Shown: positions 45,754 through 54,972 of the stretch, piece after piece
Layout: every line of letters begins with the position of its first letter
Numbering within the stretch: position 1 is the stretch's first letter
The notes under the pieces: model-generated
Seen by the model: only the letters and a program-made list of their open reading frames with translations
What the model was told of the DNA's origin: nothing
Database searches by the model: none
Position numbers and translations under genes: made by a program
Assembly: GCF_036895565.1 (NCBI RefSeq)
Contig: NZ_CP145904.1
Coordinates: 806,001 to 870,000 of the forward strand
Source: Flavobacterium sp. KS-LB2
GTDB lineage: Bacteria > Bacteroidota > Bacteroidia > Flavobacteriales > Flavobacteriaceae
Direction of reading: 5' to 3'
DNA length: 64,000 bases

Positions 45754-45970
45754 GGTTTCTCAAAGAAAGAGAAAAAACAGCATTTAGAAATTTAGAGTAT
45801 GAAATTATCTTTTTAAGTTGTACCTAATTACAATTAATGAATTTGAACAAAAGAGATATGTCGAAAATTTTGATTATTGAAGATGAGGAAGCATTGAGAG
45901 AAACCGTTGCTGAATTACTACTGATAGCGGGCTATGAAATTGCTGTAGCAAAAGATGGATTGGATGGACT
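45038..45970 (+). repeat. 933-bp identical direct repeat, copy 1 (kinase core to receiver)
   Basis: By eye every base from 45038 to 45970 matches 51892-52824 (offset 6,854). It covers the last 240 or so codons of the kinase, the whole 83-bp intergenic gap and the first 45 codons of the receiver gene. Flanking coding sequence is clearly diverged on the left. On the right, identity falls away gradually across the receiver. Confidence 0.93.
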
Positions 45971-46223
45971 GAAAAAAGTGCAGGAGGAAGTCCCAGATCT
46001 TATTTTATGTGATGTAATGATGCCAAAACTTGATGGATACGGTTTTCTAGAGCAACATCAGCTTTCAATTTATTCACATATTCCAGTAGTGCTGTTGACT
46101 GCGAAAATAGAATTGGATGACGAAATATTAAGTTTAAAACTAGGAGCCAAAGGATATGTAAGAAAACCTTTTAATTTTCTAGAACTTAATCGGATCATAA
46201 GGTGTTGGTTATTTTCCGAGTAA
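45858..46223 (+). CDS. Single-domain response regulator (receiver 1)
   Basis: A CheY-like receiver of 121 residues from the ATG at 45858 (MSKILIIEDEE). An in-frame ATG seven codons upstream at 45837 is also possible. The acidic pocket EDEE, the phospho-acceptor in LILCDVMMP (D52 in this numbering), the conserved T in VVLLTAK and K in RKPF are all present. With no output domain it should act by protein contact or as a phosphorelay intermediate. It lies 104 bp after kinase 1 and is the probable partner. Its N-terminal half is nearly identical to receiver 2, while the alpha4-beta5-alpha5 part differs, so its downstream targets may differ. Confidence 0.92.
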   Translation: MSKILIIEDEEALRETVAELLLIAGYEIAVAKDGLDGLKKVQEEVPDLILCDVMMPKLDGYGFLEQHQLSIYSHIPVVLLTAKIELDDEILSLKLGAKGYVRKPFNFLELNRIIRCWLFSE

Positions 46224-46260
46224 ACTGTTTTAAGGTAAAAATATTTATAATTAAGTTTTT

Positions 46261-46449
46261 TTAAGCAAAAAAAACACCTAAGGAACAAGTAATGTTTAAA
46301 AGAATTGCTAAAATGACAACTAAAAATAGTATGATTATAATAAGTGAGACTTCAATAAATTGGTAATTTGTTTTGTTAGGTTCGTAATCATTGTAAAATG
46401 AGAAAGGTTCTAATTTTTGTTGTATATATCCTATAAAATTGATTTTCAT
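46261..46449 (-). CDS. Possible single-helix small membrane protein
   Basis: A 62-residue ORF with one strong hydrophobic helix (FIEVSLIIIILFLVVILAILL, residues about 31-51) and a soluble N-terminus. It lies convergent to receiver 1, between it and the receiver-AraC gene. It could be a real small protein, but the AT-rich context makes a chance ORF possible. No family is recognised. Confidence 0.3.
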   Translation of the reverse strand: MKINFIGYIQQKLEPFSFYNDYEPNKTNYQFIEVSLIIIILFLVVILAILLNITCSLGVFFA

Positions 46450-46751
46450 ATTGGTTTCAAACTTTTGTAATGATGGCTATATGTAGATTATCATATTAAT
46501 TTTTTTAACCTACTTTTTTTGAAGTAAAAAATATATTACAAACATTTAAATGTACATACTCTAAAAAAAACAAATAATTTTCTGATTAAAAATTTAAAAA
46601 ATATTCCTAATGAGTTAAAAATCTAGATAGAATTTGTTATGTGAATTTGAAATTAAAGGGGGATCGTTGTAGTAAATTCTAATTAGGAAAGAATTTTATT
46701 TTTTAATAAAGATAGAAAAGATAGATAAGAATTAAGAAAACGATGATTTAT
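46450..46751. other. Intergenic region, no gene seen
   Basis: About 300 bp of AT-rich DNA between the small membrane ORF and the end of the receiver-AraC gene. No hairpin terminator is obvious. Confidence 0.4.
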
Positions 46752-47528
46752 TCAATCAAAGCCATTATTTTCATCTTTTACGGATTTGATATAATCTCGA
46801 GCAGACATACCAATATATGATTTGAAACTTGTAGAAAAGTAAGAAAATGAATTAAAACCAGTTTCATCTGCGAGAAACTGAATGTTTTTTTCACCCAAAT
46901 TAATTAGTCTAATGGCATAATCTAATTTAAACTCTCTTATATATTGACTTGTGTTTTTATTCGTAAGTTTTCTAATTTTTTTATCTAATGTAGATTTGCT
47001 AATAAAAAGCCTTTCTGATAATTCATAATGATCAATTTTTGATTTCATTAATTTTAATAAAATTTCATTTACTGATACGATAAAATCTTTTTCAGACAAC
47101 TTAATAGTAACTTTTGAAAAGGGATCAGGACTTAATTTTTTAATAATATTTATTTTAAAATCTAATATATTTGTAATCTTAAAAATTAATTCTTTTATCT
47201 TAAAAGGCTTCATTATATAATCATTTACACCATTTTCTAGTTGTCGATATTTGATTTCATCGTCCATATTAGCTGTTATTACAATGAAAGGGATAGAATT
47301 ATGTTTAATTTCTTTACGAATTTTTAAAAAAAACTCTTCTCCGTTCATGGTAGGCATCATTAAATCGCTAATTATAATATCACAGGTGTTTTTTTTGAAA
47401 TAACCAAGTGCTTGAGCTCCATCTTCGAACCATTGTACATCAAAATTACTCAAAGTTAATAACTCCAAAATAGAACTACCTAAAGCTAAATCATCTTCAA
47501 TTAGTACTATTTTTTTTTTTGATTTCAT
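46752..47528 (-). CDS. Receiver-AraC response regulator 1
   Basis: A 258-residue DNA-binding response regulator. The receiver (1-120) has ED at 11-12, D55 in IIISDLMMP and K in MKPFKI. The AraC HTH domain (about 155-250) includes LSERLFISKSTLDKKIRKL and FLADETGFNSFSYFSTSFKSYIGMSARDYI. It should be phosphorylated by one of the island's kinases and regulate transcription. It points towards the kinase 1-receiver 1 pair. A close paralog sits in the same convergent position after the second cluster (61186-61998), so the arrangement is duplicated. DNA targets are unknown. Confidence 0.92.
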   Translation of the reverse strand: MKSKKKIVLIEDDLALGSSILELLTLSNFDVQWFEDGAQALGYFKKNTCDIIISDLMMPTMNGEEFFLKIRKEIKHNSIPFIVITANMDDEIKYRQLENGVNDYIMKPFKIKELIFKITNILDFKINIIKKLSPDPFSKVTIKLSEKDFIVSVNEILLKLMKSKIDHYELSERLFISKSTLDKKIRKLTNKNTSQYIREFKLDYAIRLINLGEKNIQFLADETGFNSFSYFSTSFKSYIGMSARDYIKSVKDENNGFD

Positions 47529-48087
47529 CGCACTAAATTAAGTAGTCATTTTTATAGCTATAGTTTTTAATATTTCTCGCTTTCTGTATAAAAGTAAATC
47601 TACTTAAAAATACTAACAGAACCTATTAAATGTAAATGGAATTAAATGAATTTTAATTTAAAATCTGGAATAATGATAAAACAGTTAATGTAAGTATGGA
47701 GAGATAGTATTTAGTAATTTTCGCTTACAGAGAAGTTTTTTTTGGTGACAGATTATTAGCAATGAGGGAAGTAACAAAATAAACAAAGTCTATTTCAATA
47801 TTTTGGATTATTTTAGATTATTTTTTACTGTATAAAAAAGGATCAAACTTTATTGAAAATTTAAGTCTTTATTTTTGTATTAGCATAATTTTGAAATAAA
47901 CAATTATAATCTGTTGCGGATTTTTGAAATCTAATTTATTAGATTTACATTTAAATACAAAAATCTGATTCGCTTAGTGTTTTTGAAAATACTAGTCTTT
48001 AAAGTATTTAAATTCAGTTTGTTATGTTGTTTTTAAAGTTTTAAAAACTATGAATCAGTTGTAAATGAATTATATACAATGTGACTT
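47529..48087. other. Intergenic region, no gene seen
   Basis: A 560-bp AT-rich stretch upstream of the receiver-AraC gene. It should contain that gene's promoter. No repeat, RNA or conserved ORF was seen. Confidence 0.45.
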
Positions 48088-48549
48088 TTACACTTTGCTC
48101 AAAACTTTATGTGATAATTGGTTTCTTGTTTTTGTTTTTAAAGATCGACTAAAGTCTACCTTTTTAATACCATTAATTTTAAATCTTTTGAAATTTAAAT
48201 CAGTTGTATTTATCAATACTGCATGCATGTATTTTTTTATAGTAAAAGAAATAAAAATGGCAATTAATTTTATAACATTTAAGATAAAAAGGGATGCATA
48301 AGTGACATCTATAAATTTCTCAAAAGTATGAAAGGTTATTATAATCAAAATAACACAAAAATAATTTATGTATAATACCCTATGCTTGGTAATTCTTACA
48401 GAAGAAATTTTATTTAGAGCAATTGTAGTAATATTATTTTTTTCAGTCACAGTTAGCGTATTTTCTGTTAATGAAAAATTTTGATTTTTTTTTGTTATAT
48501 CAATCAGCTCCTCGCTGTAAGAATAAATTCCATTCATCTTGAAAGACAA
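48088..48549 (-). CDS. Hypothetical membrane protein with PH-like N-terminus
   Basis: A 153-residue ORF. Residues 1-60 are soluble and strand-rich (NFSLTENTLTVTEKNNITTI, LNKISSVRITK), resembling small PH-like/DUF6232-type proteins. Two hydrophobic helices follow near 58-73 and 85-103 (INYFCVILIIITFHTF, LFILNVIKLIAIFISF), then a basic tail. The composition is gene-like, whereas the overlapping plus-strand ORF at 48065 is not. The family link is weak and from general pattern only. No operon partner. Confidence 0.5.
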   Translation of the reverse strand: MSFKMNGIYSYSEELIDITKKNQNFSLTENTLTVTEKNNITTIALNKISSVRITKHRVLYINYFCVILIIITFHTFEKFIDVTYASLFILNVIKLIAIFISFTIKKYMHAVLINTTDLNFKRFKINGIKKVDFSRSLKTKTRNQLSHKVLSKV

Positions 48550-49064
48550 TTACTTAATTTAATATCTTGACTACACAACTTATTTTCTTAAACACCCTTA
48601 ACGAAAAAGAATTCAAATTTATTACCTACTATAAATTTTAATAAGCTGCATAGCAAGAAAGTTCCAACATTTAATCAAATTTATAATTTGAGAGCTAAAT
48701 TTGTACTATTGTTACGATTGATTTAAAATTAAATGTCTATAATTTTTATTTTTCTAAATTCGAGCTCTTTGTTTATTTTCCAAATGTAAAAACAAGGGAA
48801 GAGGATAGAAAATCTTTAATTTATTTTATTATGTCTGTTTAGCGGTACTATTATTACTCCATGAAATACCAAAAAAATCGATAAAGTGAATTTATCAATA
48901 ATTCTATTATTTTTTAATAAAGTAATGTGATGAATGTTGTTTTAATGTATTAATATTATGTTAATTTGTCTTAATTTACTTAAAATTCTATAATGTCATC
49001 TGCTACGTGTTTAACAAAAAAATAATCTAAATAAATATTCTTACTTGAAAAATATTATTACCTC
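48550..49064. other. Divergent intergenic region
   Basis: A 515-bp gap upstream of kinase 2 and of the hypothetical membrane protein. Very AT-rich. No operator was recognised. Confidence 0.45.
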
Positions 49065-52000
49065 ATGAATGACTTTAGCCTAAAATTTTTGGAACTTGAT
49101 AATGATTTCAAAAGGATATTATTGTTTGTATCTAAAATATGCAATGTTGCTGATGTGTTTATCACGTTTTTAAATTCTGATATGCATATCATTCAATTTA
49201 AAATTGGTTTGGAAGGTGTTGCAAATCCAAATGAAATATATTGTTTTAATCATCTCATTACTGATAATCGTGATTTAATTGTTTCTAATGTTCAATGTGA
49301 TTCGCGATTTCAGTCAATTGACAGTATGGAATTTTATAAATTTTTTGCTGGATTTACTATAAATACTCCTTCAAAGTTATCCGTTTTTGGAGCTATATGT
49401 CTTTTAAATAAAGATGCTAAAGAGCTTACTAGTATTGAATTACAAGTTTTAAGAGATGCTGTTGTACAAATAGAGTCTTTGTTGCAACTTAATTTTAGAA
49501 ACCAAGTACTTCAGGAGGTCATAATTCAGAAGGACAATCAATTTCAGTTGTTATTAGAAAATTCAAAAGATGTATTCTTTCAACTAGATTTAAACGGAAA
49601 TTTCACTTTTGTATCACAAAATTGGACCTCTTTATTAGGACATTCTACTGAGGAAATTTTGGGAGAAAATTTTAGTCTCTTTATTCATCCAGATGATGTT
49701 GATGCTTGGTTTGTATTTTTAAATGGTATATCAGGAAAAAAAAAGGATAATAAAGAATTTGTTTATAGAGTATTACACAAGCACAGGCATTATGTTTGGT
49801 ATTCTTGTAAGGTTGGATTTGAAGAAAACAATAACGAAACTTTTTACAATGGTGTAGCAAGGGAAATAACGAAATATGTAGAAGCTCAAAATAATCTTAT
49901 TCAACAAAAAGAATTTTATGAAAAAATTTTGGATAGATTACCTACAGATTTAGCTGTGTTTGGAAATGATTTTAAGTACAAGTATCTGAACCCAGCAGCT
50001 ATTAAAAATGATGAACTTCGAAAGTTTATTATTGGGAAAGATGACTTTGAATACGCTAGATATACTGAGCGAGATGATACCTTTGCAATCAATAGAAGAA
50101 TTAAATTTGAGGAAGCAATAGAAACTAAGCAAACAGTATCATGGGAGGATAGTATCAATGCTAAAAGTGGACAGATAGTATATCACAGTCGAAAAATAAC
50201 TCCTGTGTTTGATGAAAATGGAACACTTGAAATGTTGATTGGTTTTGGAGTAGATGTTACAAAAAGTAAGGAAATTCAAGAGGAAATACTAAAAAGTAAA
50301 CAATTGATTAGCAGTATTATTCAGAATATAGCGGTTGGAATTTTAGTGCAAGGTCCACAATCTGAAATAATAGAAAGCAATAAGGCAGCTTGTGAAATGC
50401 TAGGTCTTACCCAAGATCAATTGCTTGGTAGAACTACTTTTAATGAAGATTGGGGAGTAATTCATTTGGACGGTACTAATTTTAAACCTGAAGATGATCC
50501 GGTACAAAAAGTAATTGAACAGTTGAAACCAATGAACAATATTGTTATGGGAATTCATCGCCCCTTAACAAATGATTTGGTTTGGTTATTAGTGGATGCC
50601 GTACCTATTTTTGGAAGCAATGAAGAACTACTTTATGTCGTTTGTTCTTTTAATGATATAACTGCTCAAAAGATGGTAGAGGATGCTCTAAAAACAAGTA
50701 ACGAAAGATTTAACTATTCTAGTATGGCTACATCAGATGCAATATGGGATTGGGATATTGTAACTGGTAAAATATTTGTTGGAGGAAGTTATACAACCCT
50801 ATTTGGACACGAATTTGAGAATAATATTATAACGGCTGCAGCATGTGAAAATTTTGTGCATCCTGAAGATAAAGATTCTTACAGGAAAAGTATTGAAACG
50901 GCAATCGAAGGAGATGATTCAAAATGGTCGGATGAGTACCGTTATTTAAAATCGGATGGGACTTATCTTTATGTTAAGGACAAAGCAATAATTATTAAAG
51001 ATCTAAATGGCAAAGCAGTTCGTGTCATAGGTGCTATGCAAGATATCTCTTTAGAAAAAAAACTAAAAGACGAATTACAGCAAAGCGAAGAACAATTCAA
51101 AGGAGCTTTTAAATATTCTAGTATTGGAATGGCTATTGTTGATTCTAAAGGCCACTGGAAAGTAGTAAACAGTCAAATAGTTCAAATCTTAGGGTATACT
51201 AAAGATGAACTAAATGCACTGACCTTTGCCGACCTTACCCATCCCGATGATCTAGAGGAATATTTAGTCAATTTAAAGTTAATGACTTCTGGATTAATTT
51301 CTAGCTATAGCAGAGAAAAAAGATATTTACATAAAAATAAGTCTATAGTATGGGGGCATTTATCAGTATCTCTAGTGAAAGACAGTATGGGTAACCCTAT
51401 CCATTTTATTTTTCAAATTGTGGATATCACCATAAAAAAAGAAATAGAGGAGGCGAACAAATTGCTAATAGATGAAAACAACAAAAATAAAGCAATACAG
51501 TTGAACGAAGCCGAAAATTTGTATCGACTTTTAGCTGATAATATGGTTGATTTAGTTTGTGTTCATAGTTTAGATGGTTGTTTTCAATATGTTTCCCCAT
51601 CGATTTCTCATATATTAGGCTATAGTCCTGAAGATTTAATAGGGTTATCTCTTTTTGAATTCGTGCATCCTGAAGATGTTGCTAATCTCCAAAGAAGTGT
51701 AATAAACTTTATAGCGGAAAAAGAAAATATTACAGCCAAGACACGATTTAGAAATAAAGAAGGCGAGTATATTTGGTGCGAAACTAAAGGACGATTAGTT
51801 AAAGAAAATGATATTCCAGTTAGTTTTCATTCTTCTACTAGAGATATTACACAAGGAAAAGAAGCTGAAATAGCCATAAAAAAAACATTGGATCAAGAGC
51901 GGGAATTGAATGAATTAAGGACTAATTTGGTTTCAACTATTTCACATGAATTCCGAACCCCAATGACAACGATACGGGCAAGTGCTGAGTTGATAATGAT

Positions 52001-52607
52001 GTATTTAGATAATCAAAAGTTAGAAAATTATTCGCTTTTGAATAAAAGGGTTAATATCATTGTTGGTGAAATTGATCGAATAGTTGAATTGATGAATACA
52101 GTATTAGTGATTTCTAAAAATGATCTTGGAAAAACAAATTTTTCTCCCATTACTTTTGACTTAAAGCAAACCTGTCTGGATGTTATTGAAGTAAGTGATT
52201 TTGATCAAAAAGAAGGAAGAAAAGTAAAAACATCATTTAGTGGAGTTACAATTCCCATATTTGCCGATAAAAGCCTCATGGAATACATTCTTTTTAATGT
52301 ATTGAATAATGCATTTAAATATTCTCAAGGATTTGGAGGGGATATAATTCTTAATCTTTTTACTACTACAAAGGCAATCATAATTGAAATTATTGACTTT
52401 GGTATTGGGATTCCTAAGGAAGATCAAGTAAAATTATTTAATACCTTTTTCAGAGCAAGCAATACCAATGGTATTCAAGGCACTGGTTTAGGTCTCTATA
52501 TTGTTAAAACCTTCACAGAGAGAAATTCAGGTTCAATACAAATAGAAAGTGAGTTGGGGAAAGGGACAAAAGTAACATTGCAGTTTCCCAGGCCAAAATT
52601 AAAATAG
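49065..52607 (+). CDS. Soluble GAF-PAS(6)-histidine kinase (kinase 2)
   Basis: A 1180-residue paralog of kinase 1 with the same order: GAF (about 5-140), six PAS domains and a DHp with H961 in ISHEFRTPMTTIR, then a HATPase with NVLNNAFKYS, DFGIGIP and GTGLGL. No membrane segments are present. The N-terminal sensor regions are clearly diverged from kinase 1 (many amino-acid changes in GAF and PAS1-2). From base 51892 onward the DNA is identical to kinase 1. It is followed after 83 bp by receiver 2. The shared core predicts the same receiver-docking surface, so cross-talk between the two pairs is likely. Confidence 0.93.
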   Translation: MNDFSLKFLELDNDFKRILLFVSKICNVADVFITFLNSDMHIIQFKIGLEGVANPNEIYCFNHLITDNRDLIVSNVQCDSRFQSIDSMEFYKFFAGFTINTPSKLSVFGAICLLNKDAKELTSIELQVLRDAVVQIESLLQLNFRNQVLQEVIIQKDNQFQLLLENSKDVFFQLDLNGNFTFVSQNWTSLLGHSTEEILGENFSLFIHPDDVDAWFVFLNGISGKKKDNKEFVYRVLHKHRHYVWYSCKVGFEENNNETFYNGVAREITKYVEAQNNLIQQKEFYEKILDRLPTDLAVFGNDFKYKYLNPAAIKNDELRKFIIGKDDFEYARYTERDDTFAINRRIKFEEAIETKQTVSWEDSINAKSGQIVYHSRKITPVFDENGTLEMLIGFGVDVTKSKEIQEEILKSKQLISSIIQNIAVGILVQGPQSEIIESNKAACEMLGLTQDQLLGRTTFNEDWGVIHLDGTNFKPEDDPVQKVIEQLKPMNNIVMGIHRPLTNDLVWLLVDAVPIFGSNEELLYVVCSFNDITAQKMVEDALKTSNERFNYSSMATSDAIWDWDIVTGKIFVGGSYTTLFGHEFENNIITAAACENFVHPEDKDSYRKSIETAIEGDDSKWSDEYRYLKSDGTYLYVKDKAIIIKDLNGKAVRVIGAMQDISLEKKLKDELQQSEEQFKGAFKYSSIGMAIVDSKGHWKVVNSQIVQILGYTKDELNALTFADLTHPDDLEEYLVNLKLMTSGLISSYSREKRYLHKNKSIVWGHLSVSLVKDSMGNPIHFIFQIVDITIKKEIEEANKLLIDENNKNKAIQLNEAENLYRLLADNMVDLVCVHSLDGCFQYVSPSISHILGYSPEDLIGLSLFEFVHPEDVANLQRSVINFIAEKENITAKTRFRNKEGEYIWCETKGRLVKENDIPVSFHSSTRDITQGKEAEIAIKKTLDQERELNELRTNLVSTISHEFRTPMTTIRASAELIMMYLDNQKLENYSLLNKRVNIIVGEIDRIVELMNTVLVISKNDLGKTNFSPITFDLKQTCLDVIEVSDFDQKEGRKVKTSFSGVTIPIFADKSLMEYILFNVLNNAFKYSQGFGGDIILNLFTTTKAIIIEIIDFGIGIPKEDQVKLFNTFFRASNTNGIQGTGLGLYIVKTFTERNSGSIQIESELGKGTKVTLQFPRPKLK

Positions 52608-52824
52608 GGTTTCTCAAAGAAAGAGAAAAAACAGCATTTAGAAATTTAGAGTATGAAATTATCTTTTTAAGTTGTACCTAATTACAATTAATGAATTTGA
52701 ACAAAAGAGATATGTCGAAAATTTTGATTATTGAAGATGAGGAAGCATTGAGAGAAACCGTTGCTGAATTACTACTGATAGCGGGCTATGAAATTGCTGT
52801 AGCAAAAGATGGATTGGATGGACT
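51892..52824 (+). repeat. 933-bp identical direct repeat, copy 2
   Basis: Partner of 45038-45970. The first differences on the right are two adjacent bases at 52825-52826 (Lys to Glu in the receiver). More substitutions follow until the receiver C-termini are unrelated in detail. Confidence 0.93.
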
Positions 52825-53071
52825 AGAAAAAGTGCAGGAGGAAGTCCCAGATCTTATTTTATGTGATATAATGATGCCAAAACTTGATGGATACGGTTTT
52901 CTCGAGCAACATCAGCTTTCGATTTATTCCCATATTCCAGTATTACTTTTGTCTGCCAAAATAGAGGAGACGGACCACTTGATTGGAATTGCTTTAGGTG
53001 CGAAAGAATATATCAAAAAACCATTTAATTTTCAAGAGCTAAATCAAGTTATAAAATTTTATTTATTTTGA
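52712..53071 (+). CDS. Single-domain response regulator (receiver 2)
   Basis: A CheY-like receiver of 119 residues from MSKILIIEDEE (alternative ATG at 52691). The phospho-acceptor lies in LILCDIMMP and the switch residues in VLLLSAK and KKPF; S replaces the usual T. It is the probable partner of kinase 2. The N-terminal half is almost the same as receiver 1. The C-terminal face differs (EETDHLIGIALGAKEYIK), which would change what it touches downstream. Confidence 0.92.
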   Translation: MSKILIIEDEEALRETVAELLLIAGYEIAVAKDGLDGLEKVQEEVPDLILCDIMMPKLDGYGFLEQHQLSIYSHIPVLLLSAKIEETDHLIGIALGAKEYIKKPFNFQELNQVIKFYLF

Positions 53072-53354
53072 GGTTAAGGAAGTTTATGGTATAGTATTTA
53101 TTCGTTGAAAAATAATCAACAGTACATTAAGTTATTTTTACTAGTATGACTTTAATTTTTTATCCATATCTTGCATTTATTATGCGTGATTTTTTATCTG
53201 AATTTCTTTTTGTTGAGTTTTGAGCGTATGCTAATAAGTAGGTTCACGACATTTTATTCTAAAAGAAGAAATTATTTCTGTTTAAAATAATGTAAATTCT
53301 TCGATCATCCATCTACGGTAAATATATTTTAGATTTTACTAGGTAATATTTTTT

Positions 53355-53387
53355 TTTTGGATTAGTATTGTTTACCCACCAAAATAG
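53355..53387 (+). pseudogene. Ten-codon 3' remnant of an Rcp1-type receiver gene
   Basis: This reads FWISIVYPPK and a TAG stop. The receiver at 58411-58836 ends FWISIVHLPK and TAG. In both places the stop is followed by TTAC[AT] and then the ATG of a receiver-PAS gene beginning MxKIKDxK. The upstream body of the receiver is gone (only AT-rich DNA at 53072-53354). This is a fossil showing that the gene at 53393 was once preceded by the same receiver gene. Confidence 0.75.
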
Positions 53388-53392
53388 TTACA

Positions 53393-54418
53393 ATGAATAA
53401 AATTAAAGATAAAAAGCAAATTGAAATTCTTGTAGTAGAGGACAATCAAGGTGATTTTACGCTTATTCAAGATTATCTTGAAGAAAGGTTTTTATCACCT
53501 AAAATTATTTGGGCAAAGAATTTTAAAATTGCTCAATCGATCTTAGTGGATATAGAATTCAAAGCTGATTTAGTTTTACTAGACTTGACCTTACCTGATA
53601 AAAGTGGGAGGGATCTGATTAATCATGTAATTCCGCTTTGTCATGCAGTACCTTTGGTTATTTTAACGGGTTATTCTGATATTGATTTTGGTATTACATT
53701 ACTTTCCTTAGGAGTTTCTGATTACTTAATAAAAGATGAATTAAATGCTGCTTCACTCCATAAAAGCGTATTATACAATATAGAAAGAAAAAAAACTCAA
53801 ATACAATTAGAAAATTCTGAAAAGCGCTATAATGACTTATTTCATTTGAGTCCAATTCCCATGTATGTTTTTGATCTTCAAACATTACAATTTCTGGATG
53901 TTAATGTTGCTGCTGAAATGCATTATGGATACAGTCTTCAAGAGTTTTTGAGTATGACTATTAGGGATATAAGACCTATAGAAGACCTACCCCATCTGAT
54001 GGAAAGTGTTAAAACTTTAAGTGAAACTGACCCCGAGGTTTCGAAAGGGATATTTAGACATAAAAGGAAAAATGGAGAACTCATTTATGTAGATATTAAA
54101 TGTAATACTATTCGTTTTCAAAATACCACATGTAGAATTATTTTAGCCAACGATATTACGGAACGATTTACTTATATAGAAGCTATTGAAAAGCAAAATG
54201 CAATATTAAATGAAATAGCCTGGATACAATCTCATCTTGTAAGAGCCCCATTGTCAAGAATTATGGGCATTATAGATGCAATTAAAAACCAAGGATTTGA
54301 CAGTACTGATAATGAGAAATTATATGAATATTTATTAATCTCTGCAGAAGAATTGGATATTATTATTGGAGATATTACAAAAAAATCAGAACAAATAAAA
54401 CCTATACCTTACAAATAA
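53393..54418 (+). CDS. Receiver-PAS-DHp protein lacking an ATPase domain
   Basis: A 341-residue cytoplasmic protein. The receiver (1-130) carries EDNQGD and D64 in LVLLDLTLPDKSG. A PAS domain follows at about 148-265 (LFHLSPIPMYVFDLQTLQFL). Then comes a DHp-like helical pair with H281 in IQSHLVRAPLSRIMG. The protein ends about 60 residues later with no N-, G1- or G2-box, so it cannot autophosphorylate alone. The residue after the His is Leu where kinases have Glu/Asp. I recall similar short PAS-SHxVRAP proteins in Flavobacteria. It might dimerise, bind kinases or be phosphorylated in trans. The N-terminus is paralogous to the hybrid kinase at 58842. Confidence 0.88.
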   Translation: MNKIKDKKQIEILVVEDNQGDFTLIQDYLEERFLSPKIIWAKNFKIAQSILVDIEFKADLVLLDLTLPDKSGRDLINHVIPLCHAVPLVILTGYSDIDFGITLLSLGVSDYLIKDELNAASLHKSVLYNIERKKTQIQLENSEKRYNDLFHLSPIPMYVFDLQTLQFLDVNVAAEMHYGYSLQEFLSMTIRDIRPIEDLPHLMESVKTLSETDPEVSKGIFRHKRKNGELIYVDIKCNTIRFQNTTCRIILANDITERFTYIEAIEKQNAILNEIAWIQSHLVRAPLSRIMGIIDAIKNQGFDSTDNEKLYEYLLISAEELDIIIGDITKKSEQIKPIPYK

Positions 54419-54972
54419 AAAACTTTGAACACAACAAGAATTTATAGTTTGTAAATTGTATCTAAATAATAAATTACGTGATATGTCAAAGTAATAAGCA
54501 GTTATTTAAAAATTTGTTTTTATTACATGCAGCTGCTGTGCGACATAACACTTTTTCATCGTGCTAACTTTTATTTTAATTTCGAAGATTTTTAATGAGG
54601 CTCTTTAATATTAAGTAATTGTGAATAAGTGGTTAACCACCAATTCACTGTCCTTAAAAAAGTAACTTTGAGTTTGTTTTTTTATAACAAAATCTGAATT
54701 TTAATTGTCAGTAAGATTTAATTTTAGGATTAGAAGGAAGAATAATTCATTCAAAAAACAGTAGGAATTTTTAGTGGTAGTAGATCTTTTTTATTTTTTT
54801 TGAAGATTTGCTGTTTAATTTTAATAGTAATGATTTGTCGATAGCTACCGTAATTAATAATGCTATTTTGATATTTATTAAAAAAATAATTTAGATTTGT
54901 TTATTTATGAAAATAAATTTTTCTAGTTGATTAAATAAAAAAGAAAACCACTGACTTTATTCTTTTTAAAAC
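54419..54972. other. Intergenic region, no gene seen
   Basis: A 554-bp AT-rich gap upstream of kinase 3, presumably with the promoter of the three-gene operon that follows. No clear element was recognised. Confidence 0.45.

Noticed and set aside
48065..48301. 78-codon plus-strand ORF overlapping the hypothetical membrane protein
   Set aside because: It lies antisense to the longer 153-codon ORF, which has better topology and composition. It reads as a shadow.
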